In this document: positions 51,409 to 59,795 of the stretch, in pieces
Numbering within the stretch: the first letter of the stretch is position 1
Layout: every line of letters starts with the position of its first letter
NCBI GenBank assembly: GCA_964477865.1
Contig: CAYZEV010000007.1
Location: 1 to 64,000, forward strand
Length of the DNA: 64,000 bases
Direction: 5' to 3'
From: UBA6 sp964477865
Lineage (GTDB): Archaea; Thermoplasmatota; Thermoplasmata; Methanomassiliicoccales; Methanomassiliicoccaceae
Notes under the pieces: generated by a model
Databases searched by the model: none
Seen by the model: the letters and a program-made list of their open reading frames with translations, nothing else
What the model was told of the DNA's origin: nothing
Made by a program: the position numbers and the translations under genes

Positions 51409-52284
51409 TCATTTCTTCCTTGACACCAACCGACGGCAGAACCGGCGCACCCGGGGGGCGTTCTGCTCATAGTGAACGCGCATCGAGGGGACGGTGTACC
51501 GGATGTACTTGGAGGCCACCACCGTCCCCATGAGCCCTTTCTGCAACGAGTTCTTCTCCCGCCCCATCGCCCTGGTCCTGCGCTCCACCACGTCCTCCAG
51601 GAAACCTTCCAGGTCCTGGGACGGAGCGATGGTGACCACCTTTCCCAGCTCGTACAGCAGGTGGCCGTCCGTGCCGCCGGTGCGACCCTTCAGGAACCGC
51701 TCGGCCAGGTCAGCGGCCTTGTCATTGAGCGCCCTGCCCATCCCTCCGCACAGCACTTCCACGCCGTCGAAGTGCTCCAAGATCTCCTGTTCGAGATAGT
51801 GGGCCTCGATGCACTTCTGGAGCCCCTTGTTGAACAGCAGGTACCCATAGGGATGGGCGGCCACCTTGACGCAGTTGTACCCGGCGGCCCGGCGGACGAT
51901 TTCCCAGCTGTCCAGACCGATGGCCAGGTAGGGGCTCTTGCCCTTGAACGGGGCGACATGGTGCTTGTAATACTCCTGCATGCTCCCCAGGTCATAGAAG
52001 TACAGCAGGATGTGGGGCCCGTCGGCCGCCGAGACCTCCATCCCCGGGACGACCAGTACCTCGCCCCGCGAGCGGTAGGCCTCCTCGGCCCCGGTGATGG
52101 TATTATGGTCGGTAATGGCCAATCCGATCCCCCGCTTCCGGGCCAGCCTCAGGGCCGCCTGGACCGTGGTAGGGGAGTCGGAATGGTTGGTGTGGAAGTG
52201 CATGTCCACCCCCGCTGGGCCCTCCTCTTCGATACGGTGGCGGGTTGCATGCTCCCGAAGAACGCCCTCGCTACGGTCGGCCAT
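51409..52284 (-). CDS. PHP-domain metal-dependent phosphoesterase
   Basis: A 291-residue PHP-fold hydrolase. Metal-binding His and Asp positions are seen in GVDMHFHTNHSDS, AITDHNTITG, the GMEVSA Glu, KVAAHPYG and the late GGTDGHLL. PHP proteins with this layout hydrolyse nucleoside 3',5'-bisphosphates or DNA/RNA ends; which one applies here is open. The C-terminal 60 residues are rich in Arg and Lys and end SRKK, and could contact a membrane or nucleic acid. It is convergent with cls. Confidence 0.88.
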   Translation of the reverse strand: MADRSEGVLREHATRHRIEEEGPAGVDMHFHTNHSDSPTTVQAALRLARKRGIGLAITDHNTITGAEEAYRSRGEVLVVPGMEVSAADGPHILLYFYDLGSMQEYYKHHVAPFKGKSPYLAIGLDSWEIVRRAAGYNCVKVAAHPYGYLLFNKGLQKCIEAHYLEQEILEHFDGVEVLCGGMGRALNDKAADLAERFLKGRTGGTDGHLLYELGKVVTIAPSQDLEGFLEDVVERRTRAMGREKNSLQKGLMGTVVASKYIRYTVPSMRVHYEQNAPRVRRFCRRLVSRKK

Positions 52285-52565
52285 GGGACGGATTTAACAA
52301 CGAACGGCCGTGATTATGTACCTTCCCGCTCGAACCCGGGCAGACGGGGCAGGAACGTCGCCCCACTGGGCGAGGTCTCCTCCATTGACGCTATCCTACC
52401 GACCTTTCTTTGGTCTTACGCACCAGAACGAGGCCGATGCCGTTGCTCTCCCGGCTAAGATGACCCCTTCTTCGAATAACCTGCCGAGGGGCCGAGGGGT
52501 GCCTATTCCTATGTCTCGCACCCGCACGGACTTACGAAATGTATGGGGCGCTGGAACAGGCCAGC

Positions 52566-53255
52566 TTAGTCCGGCCCCACCTCCAGTTCCAGACCATCCT
52601 CGGCCACCTCGACCGGTGTGGTCTGGCCCAGCGACCGGACCTTCTCGGTCGATGAAGGTATGTCCTTGTAGAACCAGCTCCCGAAATGGGTGAATACGAT
52701 CCTCCGAGCCAGGGGGGAGAAGAACTCCACCAGGTCGGGGATGCCGGTGTGGCCGTGGGGCCGACCGGTCACCGGATCGCGGCGCACCAGCCCACCCCGC
52801 CTCATGAAGCTGCCATCGGTGATGACCACATCCACCTCGGGGATGCGGTCCCGGTAGCGGTCCTGGAATGAGATGATATCGCCGGTGTAGAGCACCCGGG
52901 CGAGGTCCTTCTCTATGAGATAGGCGCAGGAACGGAGGGTGGCGCTGTGCACCGTGGGGATGGGAGTGATGGTCATGCCGTTGACCTCCATCGGGCCTCT
53001 CATGACCCGTAGGCCCCTCCCGTTCCAGTCCTGGGGCGCGTACACCGGCATATCGAATTCCGCCGCGTCGTCATTGATGAAGAAGGCGTGGTCCTCGTGA
53101 AGGTGGGTGATGAAGGCGGCCGAGGGCCGGAGGTCCAGATAGATACGTTCCCCCAGGTCGAACAGGACATCGTCGACCAGCACCCCCGCGTGGAGGTCGT
53201 GACCGGGAGCGGTCGGTTCGATGTGTCCCCTGGTCCCCAGCAGCCGGACCTTCAT
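52566..53255 (-). CDS. MBL-fold hydrolase, RNase Z/phosphodiesterase-like
   Basis: A 229-residue metallo-beta-lactamase-fold protein starting MKVRLLGTRGHIEPT at 53255. Metal motifs are THLHEDHAF (HxHxDH), the later VHSATLRSCAYLIE with its His, YTGDII with the bridging Asp, and the final THFG. The G-T-R-G near the N-terminus and the ITDGSFM turn resemble tRNase Z and cyclic-nucleotide phosphodiesterase branches, but no exosite arm is present. Its start overlaps the stop of fpg by four bases (ATGA), so they are translated together; a link to DNA repair is possible but unproven. Confidence 0.85.
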   Translation of the reverse strand: MKVRLLGTRGHIEPTAPGHDLHAGVLVDDVLFDLGERIYLDLRPSAAFITHLHEDHAFFINDDAAEFDMPVYAPQDWNGRGLRVMRGPMEVNGMTITPIPTVHSATLRSCAYLIEKDLARVLYTGDIISFQDRYRDRIPEVDVVITDGSFMRRGGLVRRDPVTGRPHGHTGIPDLVEFFSPLARRIVFTHFGSWFYKDIPSSTEKVRSLGQTTPVEVAEDGLELEVGPD

Positions 53256-54037
53256 CTTCCCCCACGAGCCTGGCACTTCGGACAGAGGTAGGTGGTCCTT
53301 CCGCCAAGGGTGATTATCTCGGTCGCTCCTCCGCAGCCGGGGCAAGGGGCCCCCTTTCGGCGGTGCCTGAGCAGGTAGGTCGGGGGCAGCTTGGAGAAGT
53401 CGGTGCCGTTCGCTATCGACCGTTTGAGCACCTTCTTCATGTTCCTGTACACGGCCTCCAGTTCCTGGCAGCTCAGGCGGCTCAGCTCGGCCCGGGGGTC
53501 CAGGCGGCTCTGGAACAGCACCTCGTCAGCGTACAGGTTGCCGATGCCGGCGATCTTGTGCTGGTCCAGGAGCGCCGCCTTTATCGCCCCTCTGGCCTTT
53601 CCGAACCGGGCCAGGAAGTCCTTCTTGGAGACGGACAGCGCGTCAGGCCCCAGCCCTTTCCGGCGAACGAACTCTTCCACCGTGGGGGCAAGGCCGACCC
53701 TCCCCAGCATGCGGGGGTCGTCGAAGGCCAGCGCCCCTTCCTGGAAGGAGAAGGTGACCCGGGCGAAGCGAGGGGGCTGGTCGGAAAAGAACACCGGCTC
53801 CCCGGTCATCCCGAAGTGCAGGGTCAGCCAGCCTCCCCTGCTCAGCTCCACCAGCAGGTGCTTCCCGATCCGGTGCACGGACCGGAATGCGGAGCCTTCT
53901 ACCGCCTCGCGGAGCTCCTTGACGGAGGTCTTACCCAGGACGAGGGCATTGCCCACCTCGACCTTCTTCACGATCATGTCCAGCGAGGTCCTCTCGATGT
54001 ACCGTCTGAACGTCTCCACCTCGGGCAGCTCTGGGAT
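53252..54037 (-). CDS. fpg: Formamidopyrimidine-DNA glycosylase (Fpg/MutM), apparent ATC start
   Basis: Fpg/Nei glycosylases remove oxidised bases and nick the DNA using the N-terminal proline after Met removal. The sequence PELPEVETFRRYIE is encoded directly after an ATC at 54035-54037. GGAGGA lies seven bases before that ATC, and the frame upstream has no ATG, GTG or TTG before a stop at 54068-54070. The first usable GTG (54017-54019) would delete the catalytic Pro and Glu. With ATC as start the protein is 261 residues. Other features are the beta-hairpin Lys (RIGKHLL), the H2TH segment KIAGIGNLYADEVLF, and the C-terminal zinc finger CPGCGG...CPKC. A sequencing error or real ATG-to-ATC change with loss of function are the alternatives. 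Confidence 0.88.
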   Translation of the reverse strand: MPELPEVETFRRYIERTSLDMIVKKVEVGNALVLGKTSVKELREAVEGSAFRSVHRIGKHLLVELSRGGWLTLHFGMTGEPVFFSDQPPRFARVTFSFQEGALAFDDPRMLGRVGLAPTVEEFVRRKGLGPDALSVSKKDFLARFGKARGAIKAALLDQHKIAGIGNLYADEVLFQSRLDPRAELSRLSCQELEAVYRNMKKVLKRSIANGTDFSKLPPTYLLRHRRKGAPCPGCGGATEIITLGGRTTYLCPKCQARGGR

Positions 54038-54074
54038 CGCGACTCCTCCATGAGCCTGATTTCCCGCTCAGGTC

Positions 54075-55583
54075 TTATTTATTCCCCTTCCCCGCTCGCC
54101 CGCTCCTCTCGTCTCGGCGGACGATGAACGCCCTTTCTATTCCTGCTATGCGGTAATAGAGCAACCGCACCAGGACCACCGGATAGGCCAGGAATCGCCT
54201 GCTCTGTCGGTACGCCTGGCGGGCCACGCTCTCCTGGGAGAGGAAGGCTTCCTTGACCTCCGTGAGCTCCTTGCGGGGAGAGAAGAAGGTGTAGATGGGA
54301 ACACCGATCCCCAGAAGGGCGAGGGAGATGAGGATCTGCATCGGATCGACCAACAACATGAGGAACAGGGCAAGCCCGGCTCCCAACACGCACACCCATG
54401 GACGCACCTTGAGCTTGTACGCCGTCTCGGGGTGGCGCCGGGCGAGCAGGAGGGCGGAGATGCAGGTGGACAGGTAGACCAGGGAGAGGAGGAAGACCGA
54501 GGAATTGATGAGCGCGCTGAGCCCCCCGAGGAGCGAGGCCACGAAAGCGGCGGAGCACATTACGATGAGCGCCAGGTAAGGGGTCCCGAACCGGGGGTGA
54601 ATGCGGCTGAGGGCATGGGGCAGCAGGCCGTCGGCGGACATGGCGTAGGCCAGGCGGGATGAGCCGATGGTCCCCGACTCGTCCGCTCCCAGGATGGAGA
54701 GCAGCGCTCCCACCCCCACTACCAGCACTATCGCGTTGGTCAACAGCCCGATCGGGGAGAAGATGGCCCGGGCCGAATCGATCAGGGGGCTGGCCGAGGT
54801 CTGCAGCGTCGCCTGGCTCACCGCTCCGATGACCACGAAATTGGTCAGCAGGTAGAAGGTGATGACGATCAGCATGCCCAGGATGATGGCCCGCGGAACG
54901 GTCCTCTCAGGGGACTCGATATCATTGGCCGGCAGGGTGCTCAGCTCGAACCCGGCATAGGCCCAGAAGATCAGCACCAGGCCCTGTCCGAGCGCGGCCG
55001 GGCCTCCGGTGAAGAACGGGGTCAGGTTGGCCGCAACCGAGGACGGCTGGGCGACCAGGAAGACGATGCCGCCGAGGATGATGAGCACCAGGGGGCTGAG
55101 CTTGGCGAGGGTGAGATAATCGTTCAACCGGCCGGCCGCCCTGGCTCCGATCAGATTGGTCGACAGGATGATGATGATGAACACCGCCTTCAGGATGACC
55201 TGGCCGGTATCGTCGATCCCCGGGACCAGGGCGGTGAAGTACTGAGCGAAGGCGACCGGGAACACCGCCAGGGAGAACCACTCCGCCAGCAGCAGGGCCC
55301 ACCCGACCTCGAAGCCCACGAACGGGGTGGAGGCCTCGCTGACATAGGCATAGGGGCCCCCGACCTTGGGATGTATCATCACACAGTAGGCGAAGGACAG
55401 GGCGATGACCATGGCCATGAACCCGGCGATGATCCAGAGGAGCAGGGAGGACGGCCCCACCAGGCGGGCGCTGACGGCCGTGGCGATGTAGATGTCCGCA
55501 CCGATGATTGACCCGACCACCAGGTTGGTCACATCAAAGGTGTTGAGCTTCCGCCGTAGGCTGACCTTTTCCATACCCTTCAT
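54075..55583 (-). CDS. APC-family amino acid permease
   Basis: A 502-residue amino acid/polyamine/organocation transporter with about 12 helices. The unwound helix 1 motif VVGSIIGADIYIA, KVGGPYAYVSEA in helix 2-3, and FWAYAGFELSTLPANDIESPERTVPRAI in helix 6-7 mark the family. A C-terminal cytoplasmic segment of about 75 residues (YTFFSPRKELTEVKEAFLSQ onward, ending basic) is longer than usual and may be regulatory. Substrate: an amino acid or polyamine, not predictable. ATG 55583 is followed by MKGMEKVSLRRKLNTFDV; ATG 55574 is an alternative. It lies upstream of fpg on the same strand with a 37-base gap. Confidence 0.91.
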   Translation of the reverse strand: MKGMEKVSLRRKLNTFDVTNLVVGSIIGADIYIATAVSARLVGPSSLLLWIIAGFMAMVIALSFAYCVMIHPKVGGPYAYVSEASTPFVGFEVGWALLLAEWFSLAVFPVAFAQYFTALVPGIDDTGQVILKAVFIIIILSTNLIGARAAGRLNDYLTLAKLSPLVLIILGGIVFLVAQPSSVAANLTPFFTGGPAALGQGLVLIFWAYAGFELSTLPANDIESPERTVPRAIILGMLIVITFYLLTNFVVIGAVSQATLQTSASPLIDSARAIFSPIGLLTNAIVLVVGVGALLSILGADESGTIGSSRLAYAMSADGLLPHALSRIHPRFGTPYLALIVMCSAAFVASLLGGLSALINSSVFLLSLVYLSTCISALLLARRHPETAYKLKVRPWVCVLGAGLALFLMLLVDPMQILISLALLGIGVPIYTFFSPRKELTEVKEAFLSQESVARQAYRQSRRFLAYPVVLVRLLYYRIAGIERAFIVRRDERSGRAGKGNK

Positions 55584-55683
55584 CCGAAATACTATTCTCC
55601 GACCGACATATCAACGGTAGTTCGACCGCCTTATCTAGATGATTTAGACACTCTAGGCCGTGACCTGAGGTGTTAATTGCGGA

Positions 55684-55992
55684 TCAGGAAAGCTCCACGT
55701 AGGCCCTTCCACTCTCTTCCACCACCGGGTAGACGGTCATGCTGTGGGCGGACAGGTTCCTCACCCTTTCCCCGGTCCTAATATCGAACTGCGCTCCGTG
55801 CAGCTTGCAGCTGACCAGGTGGCCGTCCAAGCGACCCTTGCACAGGTCGAAGCCCATATGGGAGCATTTCCCATCCATGGCGTAGAGCTTGTTCTCCACC
55901 CTCGCCACCAGCAAAGGCCTTCCACTCGCTGTCACGTTCTTCAGCTGCCCCTCAACGAACTCCGCCGATCCGCCGATGTCCTCTCGTACCAT
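55684..55992 (-). CDS. Rieske-type [2Fe-2S] ferredoxin
   Basis: A 102-residue soluble Rieske protein. Ligands are CSHMG (Cys and His) and CKLHGAQFD (Cys and His), with the typical gap between them. The short size fits ferredoxins that feed dioxygenases or nitrite-reductase small subunits rather than a bc1 Rieske protein; no membrane anchor is present. The start ATG follows the pirin stop directly (TGAATG), with GGAGGGT as Shine-Dalgarno, so it is coupled to the pirin gene. An electron partner is not visible here. Confidence 0.9.
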   Translation of the reverse strand: MVREDIGGSAEFVEGQLKNVTASGRPLLVARVENKLYAMDGKCSHMGFDLCKGRLDGHLVSCKLHGAQFDIRTGERVRNLSAHSMTVYPVVEESGRAYVELS

Positions 55993-56706
55993 TCAACCCT
56001 CCTCGGTCATGTCGATCAAAACGAAATTTGAATCCTCAAGCGCCACCATCCTTATGGCGCTGGCCGCGGCGCAACGCAGCTGGTCCCCTTTCTCCAGCAC
56101 CGAACCGTTCGCGCTCACCCGTCCAGAGGTGACATATGCGAACAATAGGCGTCCTGGTCCGCCCACGCTCATCTCGTGTCCTTTCTCCAGTAGGCAACCG
56201 TATATGGTGGCCGGGGAGTTCATGGTGAGAACCCCCTCCCTCGCCTCGCCAGAGGCCATCGGGACCAGGACGTTGGGTCGCTCCTTGATGGAAAATTTCG
56301 CCTGCTGGTAGGAGGGCTTCAACCCACCTCGATCGGGCAGGAACCACATCTGGTAAAGATGTACCGGGGTTCTGCCTTCGTTCATCTCCGAATGCAATAC
56401 GCCGGTCCCCGCGCTCATCCTCTGCATCTCCCCCGGACCGAGGAACCCCTGATTGCCGGCGCTGTCCCGATGGGCCAAGCGTCCCTCCAGCACGTAGGTC
56501 ACTATCTCCATCTCGCTGTGCCGATGGGCCGGGAACCCCTTTCCAGGGGCGACCACATCATCATTGAACACCCTGAGGACACCGAACTCCAGGTTCTCGG
56601 GATCGTAGTAATCATCAAAGGAGAATAGCCAAATCGTCTGAAGCCAACCAAGATCCCTGGTCTCTCGTTCGCTTGACGGTATGACGGTGATCGTGCCCTT
56701 TTTCAC
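55993..56706 (-). CDS. Pirin-family bicupin protein
   Basis: A 237-residue bicupin of the YhhW/pirin type. The first cupin has the metal-binding set PAHRHSEMEIVTYVLEG and later HSEMN. The second cupin (ATIYGCLLEKG...GRVSANGSVLEKGD) lacks the ligands, as usual. Bacterial relatives cleave quercetin or act as redox-sensitive binding proteins; the role here is unknown. GTG 56706 is the start; a TATA-like GATATATT (minus strand, plus coordinates 56731-56738) lies about 29 bases upstream, so the mRNA may be nearly leaderless. The Rieske gene follows without a gap. Confidence 0.88.
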   Translation of the reverse strand: MKKGTITVIPSSERETRDLGWLQTIWLFSFDDYYDPENLEFGVLRVFNDDVVAPGKGFPAHRHSEMEIVTYVLEGRLAHRDSAGNQGFLGPGEMQRMSAGTGVLHSEMNEGRTPVHLYQMWFLPDRGGLKPSYQQAKFSIKERPNVLVPMASGEAREGVLTMNSPATIYGCLLEKGHEMSVGGPGRLLFAYVTSGRVSANGSVLEKGDQLRCAAASAIRMVALEDSNFVLIDMTEEG

Positions 56707-57077
56707 AGGATATTATTCGAGCCCCTCGTGAATATATCTTGTCCCGATGGGCCACCGATCGGGCATGATGGGGGCGAACAAGGCCGTCGGGATGAGGAGC
56801 TTGCACGGCGATCAGGGCCCTGACGATCGGTCTACCCCGGGCCAGGCGGGCGAGGAACGGCGATGCGTACCCCTTCGCTTCCTGTGCACACATGCCACGT
56901 GCGAATTGCCCAGGCGTCGCTGGCCATCCCATTAATGGTATCGGCGCCCGATGCCATGAGATCAGGCGCCGAGAGGTCGAGAACAGGTTCCAGGCCCGCT
57001 AGGGGTGGTGAGCGGAGCACACGAACCAACTCCCGTGTCGCAAAGGATTATGGGCGTCCTGTTGCCATGGTCCATCC
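56707..57077. other. 371-base intergenic region between pirin and a small membrane protein
   Basis: No supported gene. It contains the pirin promoter near 56731-56738. An 8-bp inverted repeat, TCGGCGCC (56941-56948) with GGCGCCGA (56965-56972), is separated by 16 bases. No family hit or composition clue for coding was found in either direction. Confidence 0.5.
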
Positions 57078-57326
57078 ATGGCTTTGACCTCCAAGTGCCG
57101 GGTCTGCGGCGCGGTCATCCCCGGACGCTTTCCCATCTACCTGTTGACCTGGCTGTTGGCCCTCGCTACCTTCATCATGATACTGATCATACCGACCTTG
57201 ATAGGTTTCGCCACCGTGGTGGGGGGAGCGGCTGTCATCATAGGCGTTTTCGTCGGCCTGGTGGCGGTGCTTCTCTACCTGAGAACGGCCGATACCTGCG
57301 AATCCTGCAAGCTGCAGGAGAAGTGA
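57078..57326 (+). CDS. Small two-helix membrane protein with Cys pairs at both ends
   Basis: 82 residues. The N-terminus carries KCRVCGA, then two hydrophobic helices (YLLTWLLALATFIMILIIP and VGGAAVIIGVFVGLVAVLLYL), then TCESCKLQEK. If the helices form a hairpin, both CxxC pairs lie on the same side and can make one zinc ribbon next to the membrane. No named family is recognised. ATG 57078 begins MALTSKCRV. It is convergent with the 57340-57654 gene 13 bases away. Confidence 0.75.
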   Translation: MALTSKCRVCGAVIPGRFPIYLLTWLLALATFIMILIIPTLIGFATVVGGAAVIIGVFVGLVAVLLYLRTADTCESCKLQEK

Positions 57327-57339
57327 GGACGGTTCCTAC

Positions 57340-57654
57340 CTATCCGTTCAGGATCGTGATGGTCGAGAGCACGCTCAGCACCAGGGCCAGGGCCACACTG
57401 ATGAACAGGGATAACCGGGCCACCACCTCGAACGGCTTCCCCTCCTCGATCTTCAGGTAAAAATAGGACACCACCACTGCGGCCCACAACATCAGGACCG
57501 ACGCGGCCATCAGCGGGAGGGTGAGCCCCTCCAGTCCCAGGGCGAAGAAGAAAGTGACCAGGCCGGCCAGGTCCAGACCGAGCGCCGTCAGGCGCCACTT
57601 GTTGTATATCTTCTTCATGTTGAAGGTGGGCTTCCTCGCATTGGAATAGGACAT
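57340..57654 (-). CDS. Small three-helix membrane protein
   Basis: Up to 104 residues with three predicted helices: ALGLDLAGLVTFFFALGLEG, TLPLMAASVLMLWAAVVVSYFYL and LFISVALALVLSVLSTITIL. A short basic N-terminus is present (KKIYNKWRL) and a charged loop, KIEEGKPFEVVAR, lies between helices 2 and 3. No family is recognised. ATG 57654 or the inner ATG at 57618 (MKKIYNKWRL) may be the start. Confidence 0.68.
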   Translation of the reverse strand: MSYSNARKPTFNMKKIYNKWRLTALGLDLAGLVTFFFALGLEGLTLPLMAASVLMLWAAVVVSYFYLKIEEGKPFEVVARLSLFISVALALVLSVLSTITILNG

Positions 57655-57738
57655 CGAAAACCATCATGGTCGCATTGCTCTTAATATTTGACATTATTCC
57701 AACGGTCGATAGCACACGAGCAAGGGCCCATGGCGAGC

Positions 57739-57747
57739 GATAAATAC
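57739..57747 (+). promoter_or_regulatory. TATA box of the flavoprotein pair
   Basis: GATAAATAC predicts transcription from about 57770. That is the base where GGAGGG begins, and ATA 57781 then lies 11 bases into the mRNA. Confidence 0.5.
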
Positions 57748-57780
57748 GCTTGAAACGCTCCCTGGGGGCGGAGGGTTACG

Positions 57781-58347
57781 ATAAAAGCAGTGCTGTTGGA
57801 CGGCTCGGTACAGGACGAAATGGGCGCGGCCAGGGAAGCAGCGGCCAAGTTCCTTAGAGCGAAAGGGTATCAGGTCGAGGTCATCAAGCTCAAGGATCAG
57901 GAGATCGCCGACTGTACCGGCTGTTTCGGTTGCTGGACCAGGACCCCTGGGCGGTGCGTCATCCCGGACGACGCGATCAAAGTGGCCACCGAGTTCTCCA
58001 CTTCCGATGTCGTGGTGTTCCTGACCCCGGTGACCTTCGGTGGCTACTCATACCAGCTCAAAAAGGCCCTGGACCGGTCGATCTGCTCCCTCCTCCCGTT
58101 CTTCCGCAAGGTCCATGGCGAGGTCCACCATGCTCGAAGATATGAGAACGCCCAAAGGATCGTGACGATCGGACTGCTCCCCGGCCGGGACGAGGAGGTC
58201 CAGAAGGTGTTCGCTGCGCTGGTGGAAAGGAACAGTTACAATATGCAACCGGTGGGATGGGCCTCGACCCTGGTGTTCTTGGACGAGAGGCCAGAGATGT
58301 CGGTCATAGCGGTGAAGGAAGGGCTCGCCAAGGCCGGGGTGGAATGA
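57781..58347 (+). CDS. Flavodoxin-fold NAD(P)H:FMN reductase-like protein (first), apparent ATA start
   Basis: A flavoprotein of the iron-sulfur flavoprotein/NADPH-dependent FMN reductase type. From ATA 57781 it reads (M)KAVLLDGSVQDEM, the usual first strand and FMN phosphate loop. The conserved DCTGCFGCWTRTPGRCVIPDD segment carries Cys residues like those that bind a cluster or disulfide in archaeal Isf proteins. PVTFGGYSYQLKKALDR is the flavin-ring loop. GGAGGG (57770-57775) lies five bases before ATA, while the first GTG at 57790 is too far and cuts strand 1. 188 residues. The second flavoprotein overlaps its stop (ATGA), so they form an operon. Confidence 0.85.
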   Translation: MKAVLLDGSVQDEMGAAREAAAKFLRAKGYQVEVIKLKDQEIADCTGCFGCWTRTPGRCVIPDDAIKVATEFSTSDVVVFLTPVTFGGYSYQLKKALDRSICSLLPFFRKVHGEVHHARRYENAQRIVTIGLLPGRDEEVQKVFAALVERNSYNMQPVGWASTLVFLDERPEMSVIAVKEGLAKAGVE

Positions 58348-59027
58348 TGAAGGCCATATTGCTGATCGGCAGCCCGAGGGGAGAGCGGTCGACCTCCGGC
58401 TCGCTGGGCCTCTATCTGCTGGATCTTCTGAGGAAAAAAGGCTGGGACATCGAGGACATTCCGGTCCAGAGGTCCCTGCGGTCCCTAGAGGGGATCGGTT
58501 CACTGGTCAGCGCGGTGGACAACGCGGACCTGGTGATACTGTCCTTCCCGACCTATGTCGATTCGACCCCCGCGGGGCTGGTCAGGGCCATGGGGCTCAT
58601 CGTCCAGCAGAGGAAGGGGAGCACCGACCGCACCCCCCTGGTGGCGATCGCCAACTGCGGGTTCATGGAGGCGGAACAGAACCGGACCGCCCTGGACATA
58701 TGCCGTCTGTTCGCCCGGGACGGTGGCTTTGAGTGGAGGGGCGGTCTGGCGCTGGGCGGCGGGCCGGCCATCGACGGACGACCGCTCGCCGAGCTGGGAG
58801 GCATGACCAGGAACGCCCGCCGGTCCCTGGAGATGTCGGCGGAGGCCCTGGCCGAGGGCAAAGAGCTGCCCAAGGAAGCGGTCGCGCTCATGGCCAAGAA
58901 GAGCATTCCCCGATGGCTCTACATGGTGTTCGGCAATCTCGGCTGGAAGCAACAGGCCAAGAAGAACAAAGCTCGGGAAAAGATGTACGACCGGCCGTTC
59001 ACCGAGGGAGAGCGACGAGGCAAGTAA
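58344..59027 (+). CDS. Flavodoxin-fold NAD(P)H:FMN reductase-like protein (second)
   Basis: 227 residues, with start MMKAILLIGSPRGERSTSGSL containing the FMN phosphate loop GSPRGERST. The flavin loop FPTYVDSTPAGLVRAM and the later ALGGGPAIDGRPLAELGG complete the flavodoxin-like fold. Unlike its neighbour it lacks the Cys-rich GCFGCW stretch, and it has an extra basic helical C-terminus of about 60 residues (KKSIPRWLYMVFGNLGWKQQ, then AKKNKAREK) that may dock to the membrane or a partner. The overlap with the first gene suggests the two act together, perhaps as an electron-transfer pair. Electron acceptor unknown. Confidence 0.85.
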   Translation: MMKAILLIGSPRGERSTSGSLGLYLLDLLRKKGWDIEDIPVQRSLRSLEGIGSLVSAVDNADLVILSFPTYVDSTPAGLVRAMGLIVQQRKGSTDRTPLVAIANCGFMEAEQNRTALDICRLFARDGGFEWRGGLALGGGPAIDGRPLAELGGMTRNARRSLEMSAEALAEGKELPKEAVALMAKKSIPRWLYMVFGNLGWKQQAKKNKAREKMYDRPFTEGERRGK

Positions 59028-59192
59028 ACGGTCGTGTCGCGGCGAGACCTGCCGAAGGAACGAACAGGGGTCTTCCATAATTGGTCGCAACCCAAAGGGC
59101 ACGGCGTTGGATGTGCAATGCCGGGGTACTTCCCGACGGCCGGACCAGGGGCCGCCATCGGCGGCCTCGGCCCGTTCATCCGCGCAAAATGA

Positions 59193-59795
59193 CTAGTTGG
59201 CCCGGCGCAGCACCCGGTGCTTTATCCAATCCACGCCTCCGGACAGCGAGTACTCGCGCTCCGAGTATCTCTCCACGAACATGTAGGAGAAGGTGAAGCT
59301 GAAGTACGGCAGGAGGTAGATCCACGAGAACGTGCCCAGCAGGACCATGGCTACCAATGCGAGGTCGCTGAACGGCCGGTAGTTCAAGACCATCTGCAGG
59401 ACGCCCTCGATATTGTGCTTGTGGACCATGTCATCGGCGATCTCGTCGACGAACCCGGCGGCCAGGAACAAGATGACCGGCAGCACGAGCCAGGACACCT
59501 CGCTGCTGGGATAGAATGCGATCAAAGACGCGATCGCCAGGATCGTACCGGTGGCGAAGGCGAAATTGTCGATCTTCTTTGCCAGGACCAGGGAGATGAG
59601 CATGGCCGCGAAGAAGGCGGTGGAGAAGGGGCTGTCCCGGGCCATGAGGTAGCCCATGACCACGCCGGCCATCACCGCCACGACCTTGGCCGCCCTTATC
59701 GAGAACGCCTTCTCGTCATAGGCCTGGTCAATGAACTTGATGGCCCCGCCCAGGAAGGCAAATAGCACAATAAGTACGAGTATATCGATCATCAT
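59193..59795 (-). CDS. Conserved-looking multi-helix membrane protein of unknown function
   Basis: 200 residues with five or six predicted helices (ILVLIVLFAFLGGAI, VVAVMAGVVMGYLMA, AFFAAMLISLVLA, and two more). Charged groups lie within or next to helices: FIDQAYDEKAFS, GFVDEIADDMVHKHN and FVERYSERE. The DEIADDMVHKH stretch could bind a metal or a phosphate group in a way reminiscent of polytopic lipid enzymes, but no family is recognised. The ATG at 59795 (second ATG at 59792) is the start. Confidence 0.72.
   Translation of the reverse strand: MMIDILVLIVLFAFLGGAIKFIDQAYDEKAFSIRAAKVVAVMAGVVMGYLMARDSPFSTAFFAAMLISLVLAKKIDNFAFATGTILAIASLIAFYPSSEVSWLVLPVILFLAAGFVDEIADDMVHKHNIEGVLQMVLNYRPFSDLALVAMVLLGTFSWIYLLPYFSFTFSYMFVERYSEREYSLSGGVDWIKHRVLRRAN

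Noticed and set aside
56941..56972. Inverted repeat TCGGCGCC/GGCGCCGA as an operator or attachment site
   Set aside because: Single occurrence, GC-rich, far from both neighbouring promoters; chance cannot be excluded.
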